Assembly: GCF_034366785.1 (NCBI RefSeq)
Contig: NZ_CP112932.1
Span: 310,001-374,000, forward strand
Direction of reading: 5' to 3'
From: Candidatus Trichorickettsia mobilis
Lineage (GTDB): Bacteria; Pseudomonadota; Alphaproteobacteria; Rickettsiales; Rickettsiaceae
Length of the DNA: 64,000 nucleotides
The notes under the pieces are model-generated. The model was not told the DNA's origin, made no database searches, and worked only from the letters and a program-made list of their open reading frames with translations. The translations under genes and the position numbers were made by a program. The stretch's first letter is position 1; the number at the start of each line of letters is the position of its first letter. Below, piece by piece: positions 41,501 through 51,040 of this stretch.

Positions 41501-42669
41501 AGTCCTGCATCAAAAGTAGCCGGCTCTCCTGGTCTTAGAACCCTAAATATATCTATAAGCGCCGAAAGTTGATCTTGATTCTTATCTGCAAACAAGGTAT
41601 TACGAATATAAGGACCTGATTGTGAACCAATCGCAAGTACAGATAGAGATTTAATCTGTAACTTGTCAATAGCTTGCAACATATCTGACGTAATCACTTC
41701 ACCAATATCTGCTAATACTTCTCCACTTTGCGGGTCTACTAAATCATCAGCCAAACATTTTTCAAGCAAGAATTCTTTTTCTACAAGAATATTCTTTACT
41801 CCATCTTTAGCAAATTTTTTAGCAAGTCTTGGAGTTATTTTTTGCCCAGCTTCAAGCACCACTGCTCCGGTATCTGCATCCACTAAATCATTATTTAATC
41901 GATGTGCAGTTACTAATTCCGGCAAAAATTTTGTTGACCAACCGTTCAAAGAAACATGATAGGTCATTGTATCATAATAAAATTTTATGATTTCATTAGC
42001 CGACATTCCAATGGCACGGAGCAACGTTGTAACGTACAATTTTCTTTTTCTATCTATACGAAAATACAAGATATCTTTTGCATCAAATTCAAAGTCTAAC
42101 CAAGAACCTCTATATGGTATTATTCTTGCTGAATATAAAAACTTTCCAGAAGAATGAACTTTACCTTCATCATGATAAAAAAATACACCAGGAGAGCGAT
42201 GCATTTGAGAGACCACCACTCTTTCTGTACCATTAATTACGAATGTTCCATTTTGAGTCATTAATGGAATATCGCCCATGTACACTTCTTGTTCTTTAAT
42301 GCCCTTAATCTCTCTAGCACCAGTACTTTCTTCAATCTCCCAAACACTAAGACGCAAAGTCACTTTTAATGGCGCAGCATAGCTCAAACCACGTTGATGA
42401 CATTCTTCTACATCATATTTAGGATTATCTAACTCATACTTTACAAACTCTAAATTGGCAGTATCAGCTGAATCATGAATTGGAAAGATAGAATTTAAAA
42501 CAGCTTGCAAGCCTTTATTTTCCCGCTCACCATCCTTAATACCAAGCTGTAAAAAGTTTTTTTGATAAGAGTTCTTTTGCACCTCAATAAGATTTGGTAT
42601 TGAAGCTACTAGATTTATTTGACCGAAATTTTTTCTTATACGCTTATCAATCGACAAGGATTGCGCCAT
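38566..42669 (-). CDS. rpoB: RNA polymerase beta subunit
   Basis: The 1367-residue subunit has conserved segments including [11 protein letters not shown], the rifampicin-pocket region [33 protein letters not shown] near 510-545, [17 protein letters not shown], and the C-terminal [23 protein letters not shown]. In the rifampicin cluster the residues look wild type ([15 protein letters not shown]). CTGGAGAT precedes the ATG. It follows rplL after 491 bp. Confidence 0.98.
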   Translation of the reverse strand: MAQSLSIDKRIRKNFGQINLVASIPNLIEVQKNSYQKNFLQLGIKDGERENKGLQAVLNSIFPIHDSADTANLEFVKYELDNPKYDVEECHQRGLSYAAPLKVTLRLSVWEIEESTGAREIKGIKEQEVYMGDIPLMTQNGTFVINGTERVVVSQMHRSPGVFFYHDEGKVHSSGKFLYSARIIPYRGSWLDFEFDAKDILYFRIDRKRKLYVTTLLRAIGMSANEIIKFYYDTMTYHVSLNGWSTKFLPELVTAHRLNNDLVDADTGAVVLEAGQKITPRLAKKFAKDGVKNILVEKEFLLEKCLADDLVDPQSGEVLADIGEVITSDMLQAIDKLQIKSLSVLAIGSQSGPYIRNTLFADKNQDQLSALIDIFRVLRPGEPATFDAGLALFNSLFFNAERYDLSEVGRIKMNARLGLDEQSSTTTVTIDDIKHIIKVLVALKDGKGQIDDIDHLGNRRVRSVGELIENQFRIGLVRMEKSILERISAVDIDAVMPHDLVNSKVLVSVIKEFFSTSQLSQFMDQTNPLSEITHKRRLSALGPGGLSRDRAGFEVRDVHPTHYGRICPIETPEGQNIGLINSMATYARVNKYGFIESPYRKVIEGRVTTEVQYLSAIEEGKYKIAQANAAIDKNGNLQAEAINCRTDGGNFVMVSPVEVDYIDVTPMQVVSVAASLIPFLENDDANRALMGSNMQRQAVPLIKSDAPLVGTGIEGVVARDSGASIVALNDGIVEQVDSTRIVVRTVEQKKDGSPGVDIYNLLKFQKSNHNTCINQKPLIKVGDYVSKGEVIADGPSTDCGEIALGRNVLVAFIPWSGYNFEDSILISERIVKDDVYTSIHIEEFEVVARDTRLGPEEITRDIPNVSDENLRHLDEVGIVYVGAEVKPGDILVGKVTPKSESPMTPEEKLLRAIFGEKAADVRDSSLHVPPGVTGTVVEVRVFSRRGVEKDERALAIEKQQIEKLAKDRDDELEIIEHFVFMRLETILIGQTVVSGPKTIKSATVITEKTFENLSRGQFWQFIVEDSSVMNEIEQIKRHYDEKKDMLNKRFTSKVEKVQSGDDLPQGALKIVKVFIATKHKLQPGDKMAGRHGNKGVISRIMPEEDMPFLEDGTVIDIVLNPLGLPSRMNVGQILETHLGWAAVNLGKQIGNVCDQYCNNQINIDEIKSFITTIFSSEMLLNNIQQMSKEEIIDFCNANKKGVYFATPVFDGAKVEDVKAMLELAKQDISGQTRLIDGRTGEYFDRNITVGYKYLLKLHHLVDDKIHARSIGPYSLVTQQPLGGKSHFGGQRFGEMECWALQAYGAAYTLQEMLTVKSDDVAGRIKIYESTVRGDNNFESGIPESFNVMIKEFRSLCLNVQLEDSTTT

Positions 42670-42791
42670 ATAATCTCCAGAGTAAAATTTAATTATATCT
42701 TAAGTACGATGTAGAACTAATTATTACTGTAAAATTATAAATAACTCATAGTAATACTACAGAACGACAAACATTACTAAGATTGATGATT

Positions 42792-42840
42792 TATAGGCTT
42801 ATAAAATTTCATCTTTAAAGAGGAATTTTATAAGCCTATA
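42792..42840. terminator. strong hairpin in the rplL-rpoB spacer
   Basis: Arms TATAGGCTTATAAAATT (42792-42808) and AATTTTATAAGCCTATA (42824-42840) are perfect complements with a 15-nt loop. The position could attenuate or process the rplKAJL-rpoBC transcript. No U-run follows on the minus strand, so processing or a repeat is as likely as termination. The rest of 42670-43160 shows no gene. Confidence 0.45.
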
Positions 42841-43160
42841 TTAAAGATATATAAAGCCTATAGACAAAAGTATATAGCAAAAATCATTTGAGAATTGAAC
42901 GCAGCTAATTTTAAAGCTATGCTTGTATTACACACAGATAATCCAAATTCTAAACTTAGAAAATAGCTCAAACAAATTATATTAAGTGTGTAGATCTAAA
43001 ACTTAAACAAGAATCCACGCAAATTATTGCTGGAGTATTGCTGCTTAGAGATCCAAAGTACAAAAATAACAGCTCAATACAACCTATTAAACACCTTAAC
43101 AAACACTACACTTCACACAAATTTGCTACATTCAATTCAAGTGATTTTTTTATTAGCCAA

Positions 43161-43529
43161 TTATTTTATTTCAACTTTAGCACCGGCAGCTTCAAGCTTT
43201 ACCTTCATTGCTTCTGCATCACTCTTATTAACACCTTGCTTTAATGGTTGTGGCGCTCCTTCCACTAAATCCTTAGCCTCTTTCAAGCCTAAACCAGTAA
43301 GCGCACGTACTTCTTTGATAATTTCAATTTTTTTATCACCAAAACTTACCAAAATAACATCAAATTCCGTTTTTTCTTCTACTACCGCAGCTGCTGCTGG
43401 AGCACTTGCGGCAGCCACTGGCGCCGCTGCTGATACTCCCCATTTTTCTTCTAACATCTTTGAAAGTTCCGCAGCTTGCATTACTGTCAACGATGATAGT
43501 TCATCTACGATTTTTGTTAAATTTGTCAT
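43161..43529 (-). CDS. rplL: 50S ribosomal protein L7/L12
   Basis: The 122-residue stalk protein has an N-terminal dimerisation helix ([24 protein letters not shown]), an Ala/Pro hinge ([16 protein letters not shown]) and the C-terminal factor-binding domain, [20 protein letters not shown] and on to [10 protein letters not shown]. It recruits translation GTPases. It follows rplJ by 32 bp. Confidence 0.98.
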   Translation of the reverse strand: MTNLTKIVDELSSLTVMQAAELSKMLEEKWGVSAAAPVAAASAPAAAAVVEEKTEFDVILVSFGDKKIEIIKEVRALTGLGLKEAKDLVEGAPQPLKQGVNKSDAEAMKVKLEAAGAKVEIK

Positions 43530-43561
43530 AAATTTACCTCTAAAATTCTAATTGATTAATA

Positions 43562-44071
43562 TTATTTATCTGCAAATGCTTGCAACACTCTTGCAAGCCC
43601 TGTAGCCGGAGCTTGCAATACAGTAGCGATTCTTGTTGCAGGGGCTTGCAGTACACCAATAATTTTACCCCTTAATTCATCCAATGATGGCAGTTTAGCT
43701 ATTTGCTTCACTTCCTCAACATTTAACAACTGATTATCTACTATACCACCAACAATCTTCAGTCTTTCATTTAACTTTGCAAACTCGACAATTGTCTTAG
43801 CCGCAATAATTGGGTCTTTCGAATAGGCTATAGCTGTAGGACCACAAAATAGCTCAGATATTTGTTTTATCCCAGCATTATCAGCAGCTATCTTCGACAA
43901 CGTATTTTTTACTATCTTAAATCCAGCTCCTTTTTCTCTCAAAGATCTACGCAACACCGTAATCTGCTTAACAGTAAGACCATGGTAATGAGTTACTATT
44001 AAAGACCCAGATTGCTGATATACTTCTGCTAATTCTGAGACAAACTTCTGTTTTTCTGACCTTAACACCAA
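43562..44071 (-). CDS. rplJ: 50S ribosomal protein L10
   Basis: The 169-residue protein anchors L7/L12 dimers on 23S rRNA. Its start KQKFVSELAEVYQQSGSLIVTHYHGLTV and RSLREKGAGFKIVKNTLSKIA are typical. The C-terminal helix carries a duplicated VLQAPATRIATVLQAPATGLARVLQ pattern that includes the L7/L12-binding region. It starts 9 bp after rplA, leaving no room for a separate L10 leader. Confidence 0.97.
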   Translation of the reverse strand: MVLRSEKQKFVSELAEVYQQSGSLIVTHYHGLTVKQITVLRRSLREKGAGFKIVKNTLSKIAADNAGIKQISELFCGPTAIAYSKDPIIAAKTIVEFAKLNERLKIVGGIVDNQLLNVEEVKQIAKLPSLDELRGKIIGVLQAPATRIATVLQAPATGLARVLQAFADK

Positions 44072-44080
44072 AATTCTCCT

Positions 44081-44824
44081 TTATACTATTTGCGATATAG
44101 TAGCTGTATCTATTTTTATCGAAGGCCCCATAGTTGAAGATAAATACATAGCCTTTAAATAAGTACCCTTTGCACCAGTTGGTTTAGCTTTAATTACAGC
44201 AGATATTACTGCATGCAAATTTTTCAACAGATCTTGAGCTAAAAACGATAATTTTCCAACTCCGGCATGAATTATCCCAGCTTTCTCAACTCTAAATTCC
44301 ACCTGACCACTTTTTACATTCTTAATGGCTGTTACAATATCAGTTGTTACTGTTCCTAATTTAGGATTAGGCATCAGCCCCTTAGGACCCAAAATTTTTG
44401 CCACCCCACCAACTACTCCCATCATATCTGGCGTTGCTATACATGTGTCAAAATTAATTTTGCCACTTTTAATTTCTTCAATAATCTCTACAGAACCAGC
44501 AAAATCTGCCCCAGCAGCAAGCGCATCCGCCACTTTATCATCTCTACAAATAACCGCAACTCTTACAGTTTTACCAGTTCCAGCCGGCAAAGCCACAACC
44601 CCTCTTACCATTTGATCAGAATGACGCGGATCCACACCCAACTTCATAACAATTTCTAAAGTTTCATCAAACTTTACATAAGAACAGCTGCGTAAAACCT
44701 CTACCGCTTTTTCTAAATCATAGAATACTTGCTGATTTATTTGCTCGCGTGCAGCACGTAGCTTTTTAGCCCCTTTTCTACTTTCTTTGTCTTTCTTTTT
44801 TTTCTCTTCTTCGCTAGCTTTCAT
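44081..44824 (-). CDS. rplA: 50S ribosomal protein L1
   Basis: The 247-residue protein has a lysine-rich extension of about 25 residues ([19 protein letters not shown]) ahead of the usual L1 start. Then come [38 protein letters not shown] and the [12 protein letters not shown] signature. L1 forms the mobile stalk at the E site. The ATG is 2 bp from the rplK stop, so they are coupled. Confidence 0.97.
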   Translation of the reverse strand: MKASEEEKKKKDKESRKGAKKLRAAREQINQQVFYDLEKAVEVLRSCSYVKFDETLEIVMKLGVDPRHSDQMVRGVVALPAGTGKTVRVAVICRDDKVADALAAGADFAGSVEIIEEIKSGKINFDTCIATPDMMGVVGGVAKILGPKGLMPNPKLGTVTTDIVTAIKNVKSGQVEFRVEKAGIIHAGVGKLSFLAQDLLKNLHAVISAVIKAKPTGAKGTYLKAMYLSSTMGPSIKIDTATISQIV

Positions 44825-44826
44825 AA

Positions 44827-45261
44827 TTAATCCTGTTTCACTTCAATGCCCATAGATTCTGCCGTACCACAAATAATTCTAACCGCCGCCTGCAAATCAT
44901 TAGCATTAAGATCAACCATCTTGATTTTTGCAATCTCTGCAACCTGAGACATAGTTACCACACCAACTACAGCTTCTTTTTTAGTAGAAGCTGACCCTTT
45001 TGTAATCTTTGCAAATTGCTTTAAGTAATAAGATGCAGGCGGAGTTTTCGTAATAAAAGTAAAACTTTTATCCTCAAATGCAGTAATTACAACTGGCACC
45101 GGAGTTCCAGGATCCATTCCTTGCGTAGCAGCATTAAAAGCTTTACAAAACTCCATTATATTAAGCCCTTTCTGACCAAGAGCTGGCCCTATTGGCGGAG
45201 AAGGATTGGCTTTACCAGCAAGAACTGTTAGCTTAATATAAGCTGTAATTTTTTTTGCCAT
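44827..45261 (-). CDS. rplK: 50S ribosomal protein L11
   Basis: The 144-residue protein starts [20 protein letters not shown], followed by [19 protein letters not shown] and [12 protein letters not shown]. It binds the GTPase-associated centre of 23S rRNA. It is the first gene after the nusG repeat spacer, in the usual L11-L1-L10-L12 order. Confidence 0.97.
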   Translation of the reverse strand: MAKKITAYIKLTVLAGKANPSPPIGPALGQKGLNIMEFCKAFNAATQGMDPGTPVPVVITAFEDKSFTFITKTPPASYYLKQFAKITKGSASTKKEAVVGVVTMSQVAEIAKIKMVDLNANDLQAAVRIICGTAESMGIEVKQD

Positions 45262-45321
45262 TAATTCTTCCTTTAAATTTAATAATTAATACTTCACATA
45301 GGCCAAAGAGCCAGAATTTAC

Positions 45322-45425
45322 GTTAATCAAAATCAATAAGCGCTAGAAGTATCAAACGCAGCATGCTTTAAGTATACGAGCAAGATCCCCTAGATACGAC
45401 AACACAACCCTTTATTTTCATCAAG
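45322..45425. repeat. repeat family 4, copy 3 (nusG-rplK spacer)
   Basis: GTTAATCAAAATCAATAAGC at the left and CCTTTATTTTCATCAAG at the right form imperfect inverted ends. The middle shows GCGCTAGAAG and GATACGACAACACAAC, related to 38449-38558. It fills most of the 185-bp spacer within the otherwise tight operon. Confidence 0.6.
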
Positions 45426-45446
45426 TATCTAGCACATCAATTTAAG

Positions 45447-45974
45447 CTATACCTTCTTCACTTGATTAAAAGCTAAATCTATCGGCGTCGCTTTGCCAAA
45501 AATTGAAATAGATACACGCAACCGCAACTTCTCATTATCTATATCATCTATAACACCATTAAAGCTATCAAATGGCCCATCAGTTACTATCACAGCCTCA
45601 CCTACCTCATACAATTTAGCTGAAGTAACTCCCTTTTTTTCCGACTCTAATTGCTCAAAGATATTTTTTACTTCTTTTGCACTAAGAGGATATGGCTTAC
45701 TTTTTCCACCCAAAAACCCTGTAATTTTTGGCACACTTTTTACCAAATGCCATGACTCGTCAGTCATCTTCATCTTAATCAAAATGTATCCTGGCATGAA
45801 TTTCTTTTCTGTCTTTACAGACTTACCACGCTTTATCTCAGAAACTTCTATTACCGGTACAACTATTTCCTCAAAAAATTCAGACATACTATTTTTAGCA
45901 ATCTGATCAATAATCATTTGCTTCACTCGTTTTTCAGAGCCTGATAAAGTATGTATAATGTACCATTCTCCCAC
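45447..45974 (-). CDS. nusG: transcription antitermination/elongation factor NusG
   Basis: The 175-residue protein has an NGN domain (EWYIIHTLSGSEKRVKQMI, FMPGYILIKMKMTDESWHLVK) and a C-terminal KOW domain (GEAVIVTDGPFDSFNGVIDDID). It binds RNA polymerase and couples it to Rho or ribosomes. GTG 45974 was chosen because AGGAAG lies 7 nt upstream. An in-frame TTG directly after the secE stop would add seven residues and has no ribosome-binding site. Confidence 0.95.
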   Translation of the reverse strand: MGEWYIIHTLSGSEKRVKQMIIDQIAKNSMSEFFEEIVVPVIEVSEIKRGKSVKTEKKFMPGYILIKMKMTDESWHLVKSVPKITGFLGGKSKPYPLSAKEVKNIFEQLESEKKGVTSAKLYEVGEAVIVTDGPFDSFNGVIDDIDNEKLRLRVSISIFGKATPIDLAFNQVKKV

Positions 45975-45995
45975 AATTAAACTTCCTAAAATCAA

Positions 45996-46196
45996 CTATT
46001 TTCCAATGTTCAGTAAAATACGTACTAAACCATGAATACCATAATCTAATATCATACAAATGACACTACAAATCAATACTGCAACAACTATTATAGAAGT
46101 GGAAGTAATTAATTCTTTTTTATTTGGCCATACAACTTTATAAGCTTCTTGTTTAACTTGCTCATAAAATTTTATAATCTTATTATCTTTTAACAT
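45996..46196 (-). CDS. secE: preprotein translocase subunit SecE
   Basis: The 66-residue protein has [28 protein letters not shown], the conserved SecE amphipathic helix, then a single membrane helix at about 32-55. It clamps SecY in the inner membrane. ATG 46196 was chosen. An upstream in-frame start would run into the tRNA gene. The pair secE-nusG is separated by about 20 bp. Confidence 0.95.
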   Translation of the reverse strand: MLKDNKIIKFYEQVKQEAYKVVWPNKKELITSTSIIVVAVLICSVICMILDYGIHGLVRILLNIGK

Positions 46197-46214
46197 ATAC
46201 CAAACAGAGCTAAG

Positions 46215-46290
46215 TGGCAGGAGCGACAGGAATCGAACCCGCAACCTCCGGTTTTGGAGACCGGCGCTCTACCAATTGAGCTACACTCCT
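46215..46290 (-). tRNA. tRNA-Trp (anticodon CCA)
   Basis: The 76-nt cloverleaf has acceptor AGGAGTG pairing with CGCTCCT (one G-U), D-loop TAGCTCAATTGGTAGAGC, anticodon loop TCTCCAAAA with CCA, T-arm GCGGGTTCGAATCCTGT and a genome-encoded 3' CCA. Its place between fusA and secE matches rickettsial operon order. Confidence 0.98.
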
Positions 46291-46365
46291 ATCATATTTT
46301 TATTATTTAATCAACATAATTTTTACAACTAACACTATCTGACAAACAAAGAAAACTATATTCGT

Positions 46366-48441
46366 TTATTTTTTAGACTTAATTGAATCTGCCACCAATT
46401 GCGGCACTTGATCATAATGACAAAACAACATACTATATTGAGAACGACCCTGCGACAAAGAACGCAAACTATTCACATAACCAAACATCTCAGCCAAAGG
46501 AACATTAGCGGTAATTACCTGCGCATTACCACGCGGTTCCATACTTTGAATTTGTCCACGACGACTGTTCAAATCACCAATAATGTCCCCCATATACTCA
46601 TCTGGAGTAACCACCTCAACCTTCATTATCGGCTCTAACAATTTAGGATTCGCCTTTGGCATCCCTTCTCTAAACGCCGCTTTAGCAGCAATTTCAAATG
46701 CTAGCACACTAGAATCAACATCATGGAAGGCGCCATCAATTAAAGTAGCTTTAAAATCTATCATTGGATAACCGGCAATAACACCACTATCCTTGATGTT
46801 CTTTAGCCCTTTCTCAACACCTGGGATAAATTCTCTAGGAATAGCACCACCAACTATTTTACTCTCAAACTCAAATCCTGAACCAGGCTCTAGTGGCTCA
46901 AATATTATTTTAACTCTAGCAAATTGCCCAGCACCACCAGATTGTTTTTTATGAGTGTAATCGATTTCATAAGCTTTAGTTATCGTTTCACGATATGCCA
47001 CCTGCGGCGCTCCAACATTAGCCTCTACCTTAAACTCACGCCTCATCCGATCAACAATAATTTCTAAATGCAGCTCTCCCATACCTTTAATTACGGTTTG
47101 CCCAGTTTCTTGATCACTAGTCACTCTTAAAGACGGATCTTCTGCCGCAAGTCTTGATAAAGCCAAAGACATTTTTTCTTGATCAGGCGTAGATTTCGGC
47201 TCAATGGCAAGCTCTATAACCGGCTCTGGAAATTCCATCCGCTCCAAAACAATTTGATTATCAATATCACACAAAGTCTCACCGGTAGTAGTAAATTTTA
47301 ATCCCGCTAGAGCTACAATATCACCAGCAACAGCCAACTTAACATCTTCTCGGTCATTAGCATGCATCAGCAACATTCTTCCAATTCGCTCTTTCTGCTC
47401 TTTAACTGTATTCATTACAGTAGCTCCCGACTGAATCTGGCCAGAATAAATCCTAACAAATGTCAGTGAGCCCACAAAAGGATCAGTCATTACTTTAAAC
47501 GCTAAAGCAGCAAATTTTCCTGATTCCGAAATTACAAAATCTCGCTCTTCACCGGTTTTCAAATCAATTCCTTTAACCTTACCAATATCCACCGGTGATG
47601 GTAAATAATCTATAACCGCATCTAATAACGGCTGCACTCCTTTATTCTTAAAAGCACTACCACATAATACCGGTACAAAACTACCAGCAATAGTTCCTTT
47701 TCTAATACAAGCCTTTATCTCTTCTTCCGTTAATTCTACACCAGATAAATATTTTTCCAACAACACATCATCAAGCTCTGCAGCCATATCAAGCAAATTA
47801 ACTCTATACTCCGTGGCCTGCTTTAACATATCATCTGGAACCTCTTCATATGAATATTCAGCTCCTAAAGTTTCATCTTTCCAGATGATTGCTTTCATTT
47901 TAATTAAATCAACGACACCTTTAAAACTTTCTTCTATCCCCACCGGCAACTGAGTAACCAACGGTTTAGCACCGAGACGATCTTTCATCATCTCAACACA
48001 TCTATAAAAATTGGCTCCCATTCTATCCATTTTATTTACAAAGCACATCCTTGGCACTTTGTATTTATCAGCCTGCCGCCACACCGTTTCAGATTGAGGC
48101 TCAACTCCGGCCACACCATCAAAGACCGCCACCGCACCATCAAGCACTCGTAACGAACGCTCTACTTCTATAGTAAAATCCACGTGCCCAGGCGTATCAA
48201 TAATATTAATTCTTTTATCACGCCAAAAACAGGTAGTAGCAGCAGAAGTAATAGTAATTCCACGCTCTTGCTCCTGCTCCATCCAATCCATGGTAGCTCC
48301 ACCTTCGTGCACTTCACCTATTTTATGAGACTTGCCAGTATAGTACAATATACGCTCTGTAGTTGTAGTTTTACCAGCATCAATGTGAGCACAAATACCA
48401 ATATTACGAATATCAGATAAAGCAAATTTTTTGGTCGACAT
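46366..48441 (-). CDS. fusA: elongation factor G
   Basis: The 691-residue translational GTPase has P-loop [15 protein letters not shown] near 18, the switch [27 protein letters not shown] and NKMDRMG. Domains II-V follow with [15 protein letters not shown]. It drives ribosomal translocation and recycling. Length and all five domains are complete. It follows rpsG by 4 bp. Confidence 0.98.
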   Translation of the reverse strand: MSTKKFALSDIRNIGICAHIDAGKTTTTERILYYTGKSHKIGEVHEGGATMDWMEQEQERGITITSAATTCFWRDKRINIIDTPGHVDFTIEVERSLRVLDGAVAVFDGVAGVEPQSETVWRQADKYKVPRMCFVNKMDRMGANFYRCVEMMKDRLGAKPLVTQLPVGIEESFKGVVDLIKMKAIIWKDETLGAEYSYEEVPDDMLKQATEYRVNLLDMAAELDDVLLEKYLSGVELTEEEIKACIRKGTIAGSFVPVLCGSAFKNKGVQPLLDAVIDYLPSPVDIGKVKGIDLKTGEERDFVISESGKFAALAFKVMTDPFVGSLTFVRIYSGQIQSGATVMNTVKEQKERIGRMLLMHANDREDVKLAVAGDIVALAGLKFTTTGETLCDIDNQIVLERMEFPEPVIELAIEPKSTPDQEKMSLALSRLAAEDPSLRVTSDQETGQTVIKGMGELHLEIIVDRMRREFKVEANVGAPQVAYRETITKAYEIDYTHKKQSGGAGQFARVKIIFEPLEPGSGFEFESKIVGGAIPREFIPGVEKGLKNIKDSGVIAGYPMIDFKATLIDGAFHDVDSSVLAFEIAAKAAFREGMPKANPKLLEPIMKVEVVTPDEYMGDIIGDLNSRRGQIQSMEPRGNAQVITANVPLAEMFGYVNSLRSLSQGRSQYSMLFCHYDQVPQLVADSIKSKK

Positions 48442-48445
48442 TTAA

Positions 48446-48931
48446 CTACCTCTGAGTCTTGCGTGAGCTAAAATGCGAGAAGGCTTTATTAGCCTCAGCC
48501 ATTTTATGAGTATCTTCTCTTTTCTTCATGGCTCCACCACGATGATTAGCTGCATCAAACAGCTCTTCAGATAATTTATCTATCATCGCTTTTTCTGAAC
48601 GTTTAACACTAGCCGCAATAATCCAACGACAAGCTAAAGCATAACCTCTTCTTTCATCAACTGGAGATGGAACCTGATAATTTGCTCCACCTACCCTAAC
48701 CGAAGTTACCTCAAGATAAGGCTTAACATTATGCATAGCATTATTAAAGGTTTCAAAAGGATCAGCGCGATGCTTTTTTTCTATTCTATTTAAAGCCCCA
48801 TATACTATCTTTTCAGCTAAAGCTTTTTTTCCTTCTTGCATGACATTATTTATAAACCTAGCCAACAACACACTATTGTACTTCATATCTGGCAAGATCA
48901 CTCTTTTTTCTGCAGCATGACGACGCGACAT
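48446..48931 (-). CDS. rpsG: 30S ribosomal protein S7
   Basis: The 161-residue protein starts MSRRHAAEKRVILPD with FINNVMQEGKKALAEKIVYGAL, YQVPSPVDERRGYALACRWII and KKREDTHKMAEANKAFSHF. It nucleates the head of the 30S subunit. It is the second gene of the str cluster. Confidence 0.98.
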   Translation of the reverse strand: MSRRHAAEKRVILPDMKYNSVLLARFINNVMQEGKKALAEKIVYGALNRIEKKHRADPFETFNNAMHNVKPYLEVTSVRVGGANYQVPSPVDERRGYALACRWIIAASVKRSEKAMIDKLSEELFDAANHRGGAMKKREDTHKMAEANKAFSHFSSRKTQR

Positions 48932-48968
48932 TTTATTTCTCTTTAATGATTATTTAAAAAAACTGGTA

Positions 48969-49343
48969 TTATTTTGCTTTCGCTGAAGTTCCGTATCTAG
49001 AACGCCCTTGTTTACGCCCCTTCACTCCCTGAGTATCATAAGTTCCACGCACTATATGATATTTTACACCTGGTAGATCAGGCACTCTACCACCACGCAC
49101 CAATACAGCAGAGTGCTCTTGTAAATTATGCCCTTCACCTGGAATGTAAGCATTAACATACTGCCCATTACTTAAACGAACTCTGGCCATTTTACGCAAC
49201 GCAGAATTTGGCTTTTTCGGAGTAACTGTCTTAACTATAACACACACTCCTTTCAAAAAGGGATTGCCTCTTAATGCAGGTGATTTTGTTTTGCGTATCT
49301 TTGACTTCCGCCCAAAGCGGACAAGCTGATTATTCGTTGGCAT
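48969..49343 (-). CDS. rpsL: 30S ribosomal protein S12
   Basis: The 124-residue protein starts [12 protein letters not shown] and has the decoding-centre segments [20 protein letters not shown] and [28 protein letters not shown]. Lysines tied to streptomycin response look wild type (PKKPNS, GRVKDL-equivalent GRVPDL). The latter has Pro where many species have Lys. GGGGA before the ATG is a strong ribosome-binding site. It is the first gene of the operon. Confidence 0.98.
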   Translation of the reverse strand: MPTNNQLVRFGRKSKIRKTKSPALRGNPFLKGVCVIVKTVTPKKPNSALRKMARVRLSNGQYVNAYIPGEGHNLQEHSAVLVRGGRVPDLPGVKYHIVRGTYDTQGVKGRKQGRSRYGTSAKAK

Positions 49344-49574
49344 TCAATTCCCCAGACCTAAAATAAGTTAAAATTTCGGCTGAATATAATCAATTTTTTA
49401 TACAAAAGCAAGCAGCTTCTTTTGAAAAACACTGTTTACTACTCAATACACATGGAATATCTGGATTTCTAAATATGAGGTTGATAAATATCATAGATTT
49501 ATGTAAGAGCGATAATAATATTCTGTCGCACAAGTTAATATTCTTTCCATACTAAACATACATTATATTAACCC

Positions 49575-49605
49575 TATAATCAGAGTGTTTACTGAACTAT
49601 GTCAA
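49575..49605 (-). promoter_or_regulatory. candidate promoter of the str operon
   Basis: On the minus strand TTGACA (49605-49600) is followed after 19 bp by ATTATA (49580-49575), about 230 bp before rpsL. The spacing is slightly long. A downstream TATAAT at about 49564-49569 is an alternative -10. The rest of 49344-49733 carries no gene. Confidence 0.4.
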
Positions 49606-49733
49606 TATATACCTCAGCCAATTTTTAAATTATAATGATATTGAAAAGAAAAAGCAGTTTTATTTATACAAATAACGAAACAAAATATTTGATTTTACTA
49701 AAATAAACCTTATCCTTACGACACACTCTATAG

Positions 49734-50054
49734 ATGTTAAAAAATAATAAAATGCACCTCATCGAATTTTCTAATATAGCCGAACAAGTTTTATTGTTTA
49801 TAGCTGATACTATAGAATCATTTGATAGCGATGGATTAATTGACGTTGATTTTAACAATGATATGATCAACATCTCTACTGATAAAGGAATATTTATAAT
49901 TAACAAACATTCCGCCTCAATGCAAATATGGTTAGCATCTCCAATTAGCGGCCCTTATCATTTCTCTTATGCTAATGGCAAGTGGTACTCGCATGCCGGC
50001 TCAGAATTATTTGAGATTCTGACTAATGAATTACAGATTATATTTAAGCCGTAA
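49734..50054 (+). CDS. cyaY: frataxin/CyaY iron-binding protein
   Basis: The 106-residue protein has an acidic first helix (FSNIAEQVLLFIADTIESFD), DVDFNNDMINISTDKGIFIINKHSASMQIWLASPISGPYHF and W..HAGSELFEILTNEL, the full frataxin pattern. It binds iron and modulates IscS during Fe-S assembly. ATG 49752 six codons later is a possible alternative start. Neither has a clear ribosome-binding site. Confidence 0.9.
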   Translation: MLKNNKMHLIEFSNIAEQVLLFIADTIESFDSDGLIDVDFNNDMINISTDKGIFIINKHSASMQIWLASPISGPYHFSYANGKWYSHAGSELFEILTNELQIIFKP

Positions 50055-50107
50055 GAACTGTCTTTATATTAAGGTGTCGCATTTATATAAGATATGTAGA
50101 AAAAATC

Positions 50108-50950
50108 ATGAATACTAAAATCACCAATCGTCATTATATTTACGCAGTAATTTTGTTGAGCATATGCTGTTATTTAAGCGCTATAGCTCAAGCAACTCAG
50201 ACAGTAATTTTGCACCATTCTTCTAATAAATATGGACCTATATGGGTTTATGATAGCGCTGATCTTAAGCGCTGTTTATCATTTGTACCGCCTGGTCAGG
50301 TTATCCAAAGTTGTATGATGACGTCAGAACCCGACAAACTAATTTTTGATTATGCAAAAATGGTGTTAGGTACTTTGTACTTGAATAAGAATCCTAAAAA
50401 AATTCTGATGATTGGCCTTGGAGGAGGAAGCGTTGCTAAAGCTCTTTATACAATATTACCTTCAGTAAAATTAGATATTGTTGAAATAAATCCAGATATT
50501 CCGGCTTTAGCAAAGAAATATTTTGCATTTCAAGAAGATGATCATACTCGAATATTTGTTGAAGACGGTTTTGATTTTATTAAAAATTCTCATCATAATA
50601 GCTATGATATAGTTATTATAGATGCTTTTACTAAAGATTATGTCCCCCCATCTTTTTTAACATTAGAATTTGTAAAAAATGTTCAAAATGTTTTGAAACC
50701 AAATGGAGTGGTGGCTGTCAATACCTTTAAGAATAACAGCTATTATGAGCTAGAATCAAAGTTATACAAAGAAATATTTGGTGATTTCTTTAATTTAATA
50801 AGTTTAGAAACTCGTGTAATTATAGCAAAAAAAGGGGAGTTACCATCTTTTGCAAAGATTCAAAAACAGGCCATAAATTGGAAATTTAGCTTTACAAGAT
50901 TGGATATTGACGAAGAATGGTTACTAGATAAATTTATTAAACAAAAATAA
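50108..50950 (+). CDS. spermidine-synthase-like (PABS fold) protein with signal/anchor segment
   Basis: The 280 residues begin with an N-terminal hydrophobic segment (about 10-28, ending IAQA). A Rossmann domain follows with ILMIGLGGGSVAKALY near 100, acidic strand DIVEINPDI near 122, FVEDGFDFIKN and IVIIDAFTKDYVPP near 180. This is the spermidine synthase / fused-MFS-SpdSyn fold. The catalytic Asp of true synthases is replaced by the DAFTKD segment, and no partner speD is present, so the aminopropyl reaction is uncertain. If the signal is cleaved the domain would be periplasmic, which is odd for this fold. A membrane anchor is more plausible. Confidence 0.7.
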   Translation: MNTKITNRHYIYAVILLSICCYLSAIAQATQTVILHHSSNKYGPIWVYDSADLKRCLSFVPPGQVIQSCMMTSEPDKLIFDYAKMVLGTLYLNKNPKKILMIGLGGGSVAKALYTILPSVKLDIVEINPDIPALAKKYFAFQEDDHTRIFVEDGFDFIKNSHHNSYDIVIIDAFTKDYVPPSFLTLEFVKNVQNVLKPNGVVAVNTFKNNSYYELESKLYKEIFGDFFNLISLETRVIIAKKGELPSFAKIQKQAINWKFSFTRLDIDEEWLLDKFIKQK

Positions 50951-51040
50951 TGCGCGCTTAGTGTAGCACTTATAACGCAAGAACTAACTTGTGAGTAAGG
51001 GCTATGTTAATGTTATAGCCCAGGAACACCAGTAAATACA

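Noticed and set aside
42670-43160. possible small RNA or gene in the rplL-rpoB spacer
   Set aside because: Apart from the hairpin at 42792-42840 nothing coding or structured was convincing.
43027-43551. 174-codon open frame opposite rplL
   Set aside because: Antisense of the Ala-rich L7/L12 gene. The Ala/Ser composition comes from that hinge.
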